In this document: piece after piece, positions 46,368 through 53,815 of the stretch
How positions within the stretch are numbered: position 1 is the first letter of the stretch
Layout: each line of letters starts with the position of its first letter
From: an uncultured Flavobacteriales bacterium
GTDB lineage: Bacteria > Bacteroidota > Bacteroidia > Flavobacteriales > Crocinitomicaceae
Assembly: GCA_946479285.1 (NCBI GenBank)
Contig: CAMLFH010000007.1
Coordinates: forward strand, 124,001 to 188,000
DNA length: 64,000 bases
Reading direction: 5' to 3'
Translations under genes and position numbers: made by a program
The notes under the pieces: generated by a model
Databases searched by the model: none
Told to the model about the DNA's origin: nothing
What the model saw: the letters and a program-made list of their open reading frames with translations, nothing else

Positions 46368-46391
46368 AGAATTCTGGAATTCCGGAATTCT
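46368..46391. repeat. Palindrome with three evenly spaced GAATTC words
   Basis: GAATTC occurs at 46369, 46377 and 46385, exactly 8 bp apart, and the 24-bp block is a palindrome with a single T-G mismatch pair. It lies about 230 bp before lysC, inside a 342-bp gap (46281-46622). The rest of that gap holds the YceI terminator, a non-coding stretch and an AT-rich region from 46520 on. A repeated protein-binding site is possible. Confidence 0.55.
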
Positions 46392-46598
46392 GACCACTCA
46401 TTAGAAAATGCCTGAGCCGGAACATAATGATCGTTTCATCCGGAGCAGCAAATTTCCGGAAAGCGAACACTCTTAAAAATTGATTGTTCCGTATTTTCAC
46501 ATTCGATAGTAAAAACACCGCTATTTAACACATTATGTTTTATTTATAAAATAATGTTATTATTTATTCTAACACAGCTATTGGATTCGTTTTTGGAT

Positions 46599-46606
46599 TA
46601 TTTTTG
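46599..46606 (+). promoter_or_regulatory. Candidate -7 box of the lysC promoter
   Basis: TATTTTTG matches TAnnTTTG and lies 16 bases before the ATG of lysC. A TTGG at 46581 is a possible but closely spaced -33 element (15 bases). Confidence 0.4.
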
Positions 46607-46622
46607 CCGAAATTAATTTCAG

Positions 46623-47894
46623 ATGAACGTTTTCAAATTTGGTGGAGCTTCCGTGAAAGACGCCAATGCCGTAAGGAATGTATCGCACATTCTTTCCCTT
46701 TTCCCTAAAGACCAGTTGATTGTTGTTGTTTCCGCCATGGGTAAGACTACCAATGCAATGGAAGAGCTGGTTGATTCTTTGTGGAACAAGAATGAAAAAC
46801 GCTACATGGAATTAATTGAAGACCGCTACCAATTCCATCAATTGATTGTGGCGGAATTATTCCCGGAGAAGCATTATTTCATTCATCAGCAGATGGAGGA
46901 ATTATTTGAATCCCTGAAAAAGCGCTATTCCCTTCCCCTTTCGGATAATTACAACTTTGAGTACGACCAGATCGTTTCACTGGGAGAAGTATTATCGACC
47001 ATGATTGTGGAAGCTTTCATGAAAGAAGAAGGTCACCTGACTGCTTGGGTGGATTGCCGAAAAATCATCCGCACAAACCACGAATACCGGGAAGGTGAAG
47101 TAGACTGGGCAAAAACCGAAGCTTTGGTAAACGAGCGTTTATTGCCTTTGTTCAAAGAAAAACGCATTGCAATAACACAAGGATTCATCGGGCACACTTC
47201 CGAAGGATTCACAACAACTCTTGGAAGAGAAGGTTCTGATTTCACTGCCGGAATTTTAGCTTACTGCACGAATGCCTTAGGTGTAACGATCTGGAAAGAT
47301 GTTCCCGGAATGCTGAACGCAGATCCAAAATGGTTCGACGATACCATCAAACTTCAGAAGATCTCATTCAAAGAAGCAATCGAACTTTCCTATTATGGAG
47401 CAAGTGTCATTCACCCGAAAACAATCAAACCGCTTCAGAATAAAGGAATTCCATTGTATGTAAAATCATTCATCGAGCCAAATGCGGAAGGAACCATCAT
47501 CCAGGAATCCACAGATTTTGATCATTTGGTACCTTCGTTCATTTTCAAGATGGACCAGGTGTTAATGGATTTCACCCCGAAAGATTTCTCATTCATCGTA
47601 GAAGAAAACCTGGGAGACATTTTTCAGCAGCTGGCATTTTACGGAGCAAAAATTAATTTAATGCAGAATTCCGCATTGAGCTTTTCCATTCTTTTCGATC
47701 GATCAAAAACAGATCCAATCAAATTGGTGGAGAAATTCAAGGACCAATATTCAGTGCGCTACAACGAAGGCCTGGAACTGGTAACAATTCGTCATTACGA
47801 CCAGGCAACGATTGACCGTGTAACTGTTGATAAACACATTTTATTGGAGCAGCGAACACGACAAACGATTCGCATGGTTATGAAAAATGTGTAG
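46623..47894 (+). CDS. lysC: Aspartate kinase (monofunctional)
   Basis: The 423-residue enzyme phosphorylates aspartate, the first step to lysine, threonine and methionine. KFGGAS at 5-10 and GREGSDFTAG near residue 205 are the kinase motifs. The last about 120 residues form the regulatory ACT part (DFSFIVEENLGDIFQQL and SFSILFDRSKTD). No homoserine dehydrogenase is fused. It is transcribed alone, with a candidate promoter box directly upstream and no strong terminator after it; a degenerate palindrome-like word (GTAGGGATGCATCGCG) follows the stop at 47891. Confidence 0.93.
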   Translation: MNVFKFGGASVKDANAVRNVSHILSLFPKDQLIVVVSAMGKTTNAMEELVDSLWNKNEKRYMELIEDRYQFHQLIVAELFPEKHYFIHQQMEELFESLKKRYSLPLSDNYNFEYDQIVSLGEVLSTMIVEAFMKEEGHLTAWVDCRKIIRTNHEYREGEVDWAKTEALVNERLLPLFKEKRIAITQGFIGHTSEGFTTTLGREGSDFTAGILAYCTNALGVTIWKDVPGMLNADPKWFDDTIKLQKISFKEAIELSYYGASVIHPKTIKPLQNKGIPLYVKSFIEPNAEGTIIQESTDFDHLVPSFIFKMDQVLMDFTPKDFSFIVEENLGDIFQQLAFYGAKINLMQNSALSFSILFDRSKTDPIKLVEKFKDQYSVRYNEGLELVTIRHYDQATIDRVTVDKHILLEQRTRQTIRMVMKNV

Positions 47895-47966
47895 GGATGC
47901 ATCGCGGCCGTACCGTTTTTATTTTTGTAACGAATCGGGTTAGTTTGCATTATCAACTTTGAAACT

Positions 47967-48740
47967 ATGAAAGGACTCTTACATTCACTTTTCATCCTGT
48001 TGCCTATTTTGTCTTTCGCACAGTCGAAAACATCGGTTGATTCTGCATCTTTCTATTTTGAGTTCAACAGTCACGAGATCTTTTTTCAAAACAAACACAA
48101 TTCGGAAACCCGGACGAAACTTTCTAAGTTGAAAAATCAGTCTTTAATTCTTCGGGCTTATACGGACTCTCTGGGCTCTAAGGAATACAATATAAAATTG
48201 GCAGAAGCACGCCTGGAAGCAACCAAAAAATTCCTGGACAAATCTTACCCGAATCAATTTTCAATCAAAACAGAAGTTGCAGTTGGCGAAGATCTTTCTC
48301 AGAAATCAGACGCAGATAAACGACGGGTTGATATTCTGGTTTCACATGCTTCCAAAACAAATCCGGGAGAAACTATTTCTAAGAATAAGCGGACATTTGA
48401 GCTCAATGTTCCCATCCAATTGGAAATCCAGTTTGTATACGGGAAGGATGAGGTATTAAAAAATTCTTATGAAGACATTCAATTCCTGATTGAAACGCTT
48501 AAAGCTGATCCAACGCTTTATGTAGTTCTTGCCGGGCATGTTTGCTGTGGTACGGATGGGAAAAATCTTTCCGGAATTCGCGCAGACCGCATCAAACAGA
48601 TTCTTGTGATGGAGGGAAATATTTCAGGAAGCAGGATTAATGCTGTTGGCTTTGGAAACAAGAAACCTTTGTTTGTAGAAGATACGGAAGAACACCGGCA
48701 GGCAAACAGGCGGGTAGAAGCAACGTTTTATAAGAAATAA
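47967..48740 (+). CDS. Secreted protein with two tandem OmpA-like domains
   Basis: The 257-residue protein has a signal peptide ending SFAQ and no lipobox. A first OmpA-like domain (about 29-126; LRAYTDSLGSKEYNIKLAEAR ... DKRRVDILVS) is followed by a linker and a second (about 147-255; LAGHVCCGTDGKNLSGIRADR ... ANRRVEATFY). Each has the Asp/Arg pattern that binds meso-diaminopimelate in peptidoglycan. A barrel is absent, so it is probably a periplasmic cell-wall-binding protein. Its stop codon lies inside the stem of a palindrome. Confidence 0.85.
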   Translation: MKGLLHSLFILLPILSFAQSKTSVDSASFYFEFNSHEIFFQNKHNSETRTKLSKLKNQSLILRAYTDSLGSKEYNIKLAEARLEATKKFLDKSYPNQFSIKTEVAVGEDLSQKSDADKRRVDILVSHASKTNPGETISKNKRTFELNVPIQLEIQFVYGKDEVLKNSYEDIQFLIETLKADPTLYVVLAGHVCCGTDGKNLSGIRADRIKQILVMEGNISGSRINAVGFGNKKPLFVEDTEEHRQANRRVEATFYKK

Positions 48741-48774
48741 ATAGGCACGCGACACATCGCGTTCCTACTTATTT
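48735..48774. repeat. Imperfect palindrome overlapping the double-OmpA stop codon
   Basis: Eighteen-base arms pair at 16 positions around a CACA loop (AATAGGCACGCGA / TCGCGTTCCTACTT). It resembles the GCGATTAATCGC family with a changed centre (GCGACACATCGC). The stop TAA at 48738-48740 is part of the left arm. Confidence 0.6.
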
Positions 48775-48799
48775 CTTATTTCCGTATCTGGGAATAATA

Positions 48800-48836
48800 A
48801 AATAAAAAAGCCTCAAAAATCGAGGCTTTTTTATTT
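48800..48836. terminator. Bidirectional terminator between the double-OmpA gene and the 48835 gene
   Basis: The stem AAATAAAAAAGCCTC / GAGGCTTTTTTATTT pairs at 15 positions with a 7-base loop. It overlaps the stop codon of the minus-strand gene and serves both convergent genes. Confidence 0.88.
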
Positions 48837-49416
48837 ATGAATTTCCTTTCAATGGTTTCACCGATTTGATCGATTTGGCCATTAAATCAATAATTATTTT
48901 TTCGAATCCATCATCCCGACTTCTGAAAACGTATGTAATCCCATCGATTACTTTCTGTCCGTAAACATGATAAGTCTTATGTTCTACTCCTACTGATTTG
49001 GAAGCACCTTTCTTCCCGTCTACTTTCAGCTCGCGTTCGTACAAGATGAAATCCGGTTCATCTAACAGGTATTTGATTTTGTAAAAATTCAAACCTGCCA
49101 AACGTTTTTTCTCTGAAGAAACCATTTCACGATCAGAACCCCAATCATCAATAATCATGTGAAAGTTTGGTCCAACCATTAATTCCCATTTGAAGTCGTC
49201 TTCCACGTGAATAATTTCCGGTTGTGTCGATGCACCGATATTTGCTGTTTCATCCGGAAGCATGATCATGATAGGAATGTCGTATGGTTTCATGGAAAAA
49301 CCCTGAAATTCATACAATTCCTCATCCGTCAATTCTTTGCCTGACTCTGAGCCACCGCAGCGAGCTACGGCAAAAGAAACCGTCAAAAGCAATAAGAAGA
49401 TTGAGATTTTTTTCAT
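48835..49416 (-). CDS. Hypothetical lipoprotein
   Basis: A 193-residue protein with signal peptide and lipobox VARC (Cys20). The mature part is mixed alpha/beta with phrases WELMVGPNFHMIIDDWG and DGITYVFRSRDDGFEKIIIDLMAKSIK; I do not recognise a family. It stands alone between a shared terminator and the regulator gene at 49562, which is divergent. An envelope location is likely, the function unknown. Confidence 0.75.
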   Translation of the reverse strand: MKKISIFLLLLTVSFAVARCGGSESGKELTDEELYEFQGFSMKPYDIPIMIMLPDETANIGASTQPEIIHVEDDFKWELMVGPNFHMIIDDWGSDREMVSSEKKRLAGLNFYKIKYLLDEPDFILYERELKVDGKKGASKSVGVEHKTYHVYGQKVIDGITYVFRSRDDGFEKIIIDLMAKSIKSVKPLKGNS

Positions 49417-49507
49417 ACCTTTTTTTTAAAATCAATGCATGGTAGACTTCCAAATAAAAGAAGTAATTAGGACAAATATAGTTTTTTTATCAATTTTGAC
49501 CCAAAAT

Positions 49508-49532
49508 GGGTTTTTGATTTAAGGGAAAACCC
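49508..49532. promoter_or_regulatory. Inverted repeat upstream of the MerR/CarH-like gene
   Basis: GGGTTTT at 49508-49514 and AAAACCC at 49526-49532 form 7-bp arms 11 bp apart, 30-54 bases before the regulator start. TTTTTGATTTAAG (49511-49523) resembles TTTTTGTTTAAG before crtI. It could be an autoregulatory site. Confidence 0.35.
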
Positions 49533-49561
49533 TTCATTCTTTTGATTATATTAGCAATACG

Positions 49562-50428
49562 ATGGCAGGATACAAGATACGGGATTTGGAAATCCTTTCC
49601 GGAATCAAAGCGCACACCATTCGTATGTGGGAAAAAAGGTATGGGCTGCTTAACCCGAAACGAACCGATACGCAGATCAGGACTTATTCCGATGAAGAAT
49701 TGCTCTTGCTGCTGAACGTTTCATTACTTTATAAGAACGGGCACAAAATTTCGCACATCGCTCAAATGAATCAGGAGGAATTAATTGAAATCTCCAAATC
49801 GATTCAGGAAAGTGGATTTGAAAATTCCGCTGCTGAACAATTGATTGTTTCTGTTTTGCAGTTGGATGAGCGTTTGTTTCAACAGATCTTCAAAGAACTT
49901 ATTGAAAAAAACAGCTTGTCAGTGCTTTTCACAGATCTGATCATTCCTTTTCTACAACGAATCGGAATTATGTGGGTGGTTGGAACAATTACTCCGGCGC
50001 AGGAACATTTTATTTCTAACCTGATCCGTCAGAAAATCATTGCTGCAATTGATGCCTTGCCCATTCCTGATTCTTCTCAAAAAAAGATCATTCTTTACCT
50101 TCCGGAACACGAATGGCACGAAATCAGTTTGTTAGTCTATCAGTATCATTTAAGATATAAAGGCTTCAACAGCATTTACCTCGGACAAGCTCTTCCTTTC
50201 GATTCATTGCTAAAAACAATTCGCCTGCTAAAACCGCATGCAATTGTTTCATCCTGGCTTACCGCTGTTGATCAGCAGCAGATCCTGTCGCATTTCCTTG
50301 AATTGCAAAACGAAACAAATCAAATCAAAATTGCTGCAGGCGGCTATCAAATCGATCAGTTAAAGAACCAATTGCCAGAACAGATAAAACGCATTCAATC
50401 GCTTCAAGAATTAGAAAAATTAATATGA
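49562..50428 (+). CDS. MerR-family regulator with B12-binding domain (CarH-like photoreceptor)
   Basis: The 288-residue protein has an N-terminal MerR helix-turn-helix (about 3-70; KIRDLEILSGIKAHTIRMWEKRYGLL), a helical middle and a Rossmann B12 domain. The CarH light-sensing motif Wx9EH is present as W138 to E148-H149. The cobalamin motif ExHxx(G)-41-SxL-26-GG fits: E184-W-H186-E-I-S189, S231-W-L233, G260-G261, with the last Gly of ExHxxG changed to Ser. CarH proteins repress crt genes in the dark with adenosylcobalamin and release DNA in light. crtI and crtB follow 150 bp downstream, so control of them is very likely. Confidence 0.9.
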   Translation: MAGYKIRDLEILSGIKAHTIRMWEKRYGLLNPKRTDTQIRTYSDEELLLLLNVSLLYKNGHKISHIAQMNQEELIEISKSIQESGFENSAAEQLIVSVLQLDERLFQQIFKELIEKNSLSVLFTDLIIPFLQRIGIMWVVGTITPAQEHFISNLIRQKIIAAIDALPIPDSSQKKIILYLPEHEWHEISLLVYQYHLRYKGFNSIYLGQALPFDSLLKTIRLLKPHAIVSSWLTAVDQQQILSHFLELQNETNQIKIAAGGYQIDQLKNQLPEQIKRIQSLQELEKLI

Positions 50429-50457
50429 CCTGGCTAAAATTGGTTGGTCCTAATCAT

Positions 50458-50493
50458 TTTTGTTTAAGCTTTTCTTATATTTGTTAAACAATA
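50458..50493. promoter_or_regulatory. Candidate operator and promoter of crtI-crtB
   Basis: Arms TTTTGTTTAA (50458-50467) and TTAAACAATA (50484-50493) pair at 9 of 10 positions and flank TATATTTG (50476-50483), which fits the -7 box TAnnTTTG. A dimeric MerR-type repressor bound here would cover the promoter. It lies between the CarH-like gene and crtI, 85 bases before the crtI ATG. Confidence 0.5.
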
Positions 50494-50577
50494 GTTTCAA
50501 TGTTCAGATGAAATAAAATTGTACTTTCAGCAACGTAAGTGTTTAAGTTGCTGTTTATGAATTGCTAAAAGAAGTCC

Positions 50578-52059
50578 ATGCCCGGAAAGAAAATTGTCAT
50601 TATTGGTTCAGGTATTTCAAGTTTGTCCTGCGCGTCTTTTCTTGCAAAGGAAGGACATGAAGTAATTATTCTGGAACAAAACGACAGCATTGGCGGAAGA
50701 GCACGGCAATTTAAAACAGGCAATGGATTCACTTTCGACATGGGACCAAGTTGGTATTGGATGCCGGACATTTTTGAGAATTTCTACCAGCAGTTTGGCC
50801 ACACAACTTCTGATTTTTACGAATTAGTCAGGCTAGATCCGTCTTACCAGGTTATCTGGGATAAAAATGATGTAGATCTGATTCCTGCATCACTTCCCGA
50901 ACTGGAAGCTTATTTTGAACGTCTGGAACCGGGAAGCAGTATCAAACTCAACCAATTTTTGGCTGATGCTGAGAAGAAGTACGAAATCGGCATGAAAGAC
51001 CTGGTTTACAAACCCAGTTTGAAATTTACCGAATTTGCAGACACAAGAATCCTGGGTGGATTATTCAAAATGCATCTATTTACGTCGTTTGCATCCTTTA
51101 TCCGGAAATATTTCAGGCATCCAAAGATCATTTCGCTGCTGGAATTTCCAATTCTATTTCTTGGGGCAACTCCGAAAGATACACCGGCGCTTTATTCCCT
51201 GATGAATTATGCAGATATTCAATTGGGAACCTGGTATCCGATGGGTGGAATGTTTGAATTTGTAAAAGCTTTTGAACAAATTGCATTGGAACAAGGAGTT
51301 TTATTCTCCTTAAACAACAAAGTTCTCAGCTTCAATACTTCTGACGGAAAAGTAACTTCAGTTAGCACTTCCGAAGGAGAGATTACGTGTGATTATGTCA
51401 TTTCAGGAGCAGATTACCACCACACAGAAAAATTACTGAAAGACAAAGCCAACTACAGTTCATCTTATTGGGAAAAGAGAACCATGGCTCCCTCCTGTTT
51501 GTTGTTTTATGTTGGCCTCGACTGCAAAGTACCGAACCTGGAACATCACAATTTGTTCTTTGATGAAGATTTTAATACACATGCGGCTGAAATTTACAAG
51601 AACCCGGAATGGCCGAGCAAACCACTTTTTTATGCCAGCTGTCCTTCAAAAACAGATCCTTCCGTTGCCCCTGAAAACGGTGAAAACCTATTTCTCCTGA
51701 TTCCGATTGCACCCAACCTGGAAGATTCCGACCAAAAAAGAGAAAAATACTTCGAGATACTCAAAAACAGGCTGATTGAAAAAATCGGCTTCGACATCAA
51801 TCCGCATATTATTTTCAAGCGTAGTTACTGCATCACTGATTTTCAGAAAGATTACAATGCATTCAAAGGAAATGCCTACGGATTGGCAAATACACTCAGG
51901 CAAACTGCTTTATTGAAGCCCCGCATTAAGAACAAACATTTATCAAATTTGTTCTACACCGGACAATTGACGGTTCCGGGACCTGGCGTTCCACCCTCAA
52001 TAGTTTCCGGAGAAGTGGTCGCGAAACATGTGATCAAACGAATTAAAAAAACGAACTAA
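50578..52059 (+). CDS. crtI: Phytoene desaturase
   Basis: The 493-residue FAD enzyme turns phytoene into lycopene. The N-terminal dinucleotide fold is KKIVIIGSGISSLSCASFLA with GGRARQF near residue 40 and FDMGPSWYWMPDIFE, words typical of the CrtI family. The C-terminal end TGQLTVPGPGVPPSIVSGEVVA is the second FAD contact. It is followed after 10 bases by crtB. Only one desaturase is in the window; CrtD-type paralogues needed for 3',4'-desaturation are not seen. Confidence 0.95.
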   Translation: MPGKKIVIIGSGISSLSCASFLAKEGHEVIILEQNDSIGGRARQFKTGNGFTFDMGPSWYWMPDIFENFYQQFGHTTSDFYELVRLDPSYQVIWDKNDVDLIPASLPELEAYFERLEPGSSIKLNQFLADAEKKYEIGMKDLVYKPSLKFTEFADTRILGGLFKMHLFTSFASFIRKYFRHPKIISLLEFPILFLGATPKDTPALYSLMNYADIQLGTWYPMGGMFEFVKAFEQIALEQGVLFSLNNKVLSFNTSDGKVTSVSTSEGEITCDYVISGADYHHTEKLLKDKANYSSSYWEKRTMAPSCLLFYVGLDCKVPNLEHHNLFFDEDFNTHAAEIYKNPEWPSKPLFYASCPSKTDPSVAPENGENLFLLIPIAPNLEDSDQKREKYFEILKNRLIEKIGFDINPHIIFKRSYCITDFQKDYNAFKGNAYGLANTLRQTALLKPRIKNKHLSNLFYTGQLTVPGPGVPPSIVSGEVVAKHVIKRIKKTN

Positions 52060-52069
52060 GAGCCCTGCT

Positions 52070-52906
52070 ATGAAACAATTATTCGACACAACATGCCTCG
52101 AAATGAGCGCTTTGACAACCAAACGGTACAGCACTTCATTTTCATTAGGAGTTCGTTTTTTAAGTACAGATTTGCAAGCCCCTATTTATGCCATTTATGG
52201 CTTTGTGCGCTTTGCAGATGAAATTGTAGACTCGTTTCACACCTATGAAAAAGAAGAATTGCTTCAGGAATTCAAAGCTGAGACCTACAAGGCGATTGAA
52301 CGTGGAATTTCTCTGAATCCGATCCTGAATAGTTTTCAGTGGGCTGTAAATACCTACAAAATTGACCTGGAACTTATTGAGACTTTCCTGAAATCAATGG
52401 AAATGGACCTCGAGACTACGCAATATGAGCAAACGGTTTACGAGCAATATATTTTAGGATCTGCAGAAGTAGTTGGGCTAATGTGCCTGAAAGTATTTGT
52501 GAGAGGAAACCAGGAAAGCTATTTGAATTTGAAAGATGCTGCCATGAAGCTTGGAGCAGCGTTCCAAAAGATCAACTTTTTGCGCGACCTGAATGCGGAT
52601 TACTATCAATTGGGGCGAACCTATTTCCCTGAAATGAATTTTGATAAGTTCGATCAGCCCATGAAGGCAAAAATTGAACAGGAAATCGAATTGGATTTTA
52701 AAGCCGGATACGAAGGGATCAAAAAACTTCCGAAAGATGCACGTTTCGGAGTTTACATGGCATATCGTTATTATATCAAATTATTCCACAAGATTCGAAA
52801 AACAGACGCACAGATTATTTTGGGGCAGCGCATCCGGATTCCTGACAATAAAAAGTACCGTTTGCTATTTACTTCTTATCTTCGCCATAACTTGAATTTA
52901 TTATAG
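52070..52906 (+). CDS. crtB: Phytoene synthase
   Basis: The 278-residue enzyme joins two GGPP to phytoene. The aspartate-rich motifs are D50-EIV-D54 and D173-LNA-D177, and KLGAAFQKINFLRD is also characteristic. It is encoded 10 bases after crtI and surely co-transcribed. GGPP may come from the polyprenyl synthase at 15377, but that is inference. Confidence 0.95.
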   Translation: MKQLFDTTCLEMSALTTKRYSTSFSLGVRFLSTDLQAPIYAIYGFVRFADEIVDSFHTYEKEELLQEFKAETYKAIERGISLNPILNSFQWAVNTYKIDLELIETFLKSMEMDLETTQYEQTVYEQYILGSAEVVGLMCLKVFVRGNQESYLNLKDAAMKLGAAFQKINFLRDLNADYYQLGRTYFPEMNFDKFDQPMKAKIEQEIELDFKAGYEGIKKLPKDARFGVYMAYRYYIKLFHKIRKTDAQIILGQRIRIPDNKKYRLLFTSYLRHNLNLL

Positions 52907-52947
52907 ATTCCGGTTACAAAAAAACAACTAGAAGAAATCCTTTTCCC

Positions 52948-53352
52948 ATGAAGATCTTTCGTGTAGAACAATTCAACGCAGCACATCGTTTATTCAATCC
53001 AAAATGGGACGATGAAACCAATGACCGCGTTTTCGGAAAATGCAACAATCCAAACTTCCACGGTCACAATTACAAACTGGAAGTGGAACTGGACGGACCA
53101 ATCAATCCGGACACAGGATATGTTTTGGACATGAAAAAGCTCTCCGACATCATGAAACAGGAAATCCTGGAGCGTTTTGATCATCGGAATTTAAACCTGG
53201 ACTGCCCGGAATTCACTGATTTGATTCCTTCAGCAGAAAATATTGCCCTGGTTTGCTGGAATATCTTGCGCGACAAATTACCTGCGGAATTGAAATTAAA
53301 AGTTCGCCTTTGGGAAACTCCAAAAAACGGAGTTGAATACGATGGAAACTAA
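52948..53352 (+). CDS. 6-pyruvoyl-tetrahydropterin synthase / QueD family protein
   Basis: The 134-residue pterin enzyme has zinc ligands H13, H38 and H40 and a catalytic cysteine C32. Its motif C32-NNPNF-H38-G-H40 has five residues between Cys and HGH, as in eukaryotic-type PTPS; QueD of E. coli has three. So tetrahydrobiopterin-type chemistry is favoured over queuosine synthesis. The gene follows crtB by 42 bases and precedes a photolyase. A supply of a pterin cofactor for light-related proteins is possible, but a queuosine role (queA is in the window) cannot be excluded. Confidence 0.85.
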   Translation: MKIFRVEQFNAAHRLFNPKWDDETNDRVFGKCNNPNFHGHNYKLEVELDGPINPDTGYVLDMKKLSDIMKQEILERFDHRNLNLDCPEFTDLIPSAENIALVCWNILRDKLPAELKLKVRLWETPKNGVEYDGN

Positions 53353-53385
53353 AAGTTTAACTATTTTTACTCAAGATAATTAAAC

Positions 53386-53706
53386 ATGAGAGCTCTTTCA
53401 GCAATAGGTTTTGTAATTAGTGTGATTGGCCTGCTTTTGGTTTGCTACAACCAATTTGCGATTATTCCGTTCCTAACAGACTTGAGCAGCAATCCGGATA
53501 TCAAAGATAACGAATACACACAGTTACTCCGATTCAGCTACGAAAATCAATTATTTTCTCTGAGCATGCTCAGCATCATTATTGGTGTTTTCTCCGTGCT
53601 GTTTTGCTCCATCGTTTATCTGAAGAAGCGTACACGAATGACCTTAATCGGGACCGTTATTGGTTTTTTTGTGGCTGTGATGGGAATTATACATTCCTGG
53701 TATTAA
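53386..53706 (+). CDS. Small hypothetical membrane protein
   Basis: A 106-residue protein with three hydrophobic helices (about 3-28, 55-78, 83-104). No family is recognised. It lies 33 bases after the pterin synthase and before the photolyase, on the same strand, and is probably part of the light-response cluster. The long 5' hydrophobic segment without cleavage site suggests inner-membrane insertion. Confidence 0.65.
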   Translation: MRALSAIGFVISVIGLLLVCYNQFAIIPFLTDLSSNPDIKDNEYTQLLRFSYENQLFSLSMLSIIIGVFSVLFCSIVYLKKRTRMTLIGTVIGFFVAVMGIIHSWY

Positions 53707-53769
53707 GCAAGTTCAATCAGTTGAAAAGGTTCAAAAGTTTAAACCTAAAATCAGCTGTTTAAATTCAAA

Positions 53770-53805
53770 TTTGAACTCTTTGAACTCTTTGAACTCTTTG
53801 AACAT
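53770..53805. repeat. Four-unit 9-bp tandem repeat before the photolyase gene
   Basis: The unit TTTGAACTC is present three times, and a fourth copy reads TTTGAACAT. The repeat ends 10 bases before the photolyase ATG, in the region where a leader or promoter would lie. Copy-number changes could alter spacing. Confidence 0.8.
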
Positions 53806-53815
53806 TTAATTATCC

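Noticed and set aside
46368..46391. Restriction-modification recognition array because of the GAATTC words
   Set aside because: No methyltransferase or endonuclease gene is in the window; GAATTC alone is common in AT-rich DNA.
47891..47916. Sixth palindrome-family copy after lysC
   Set aside because: It shares GTAGGGATGCATCGCG with the family but the right arm does not pair, so it is at most a decayed half.
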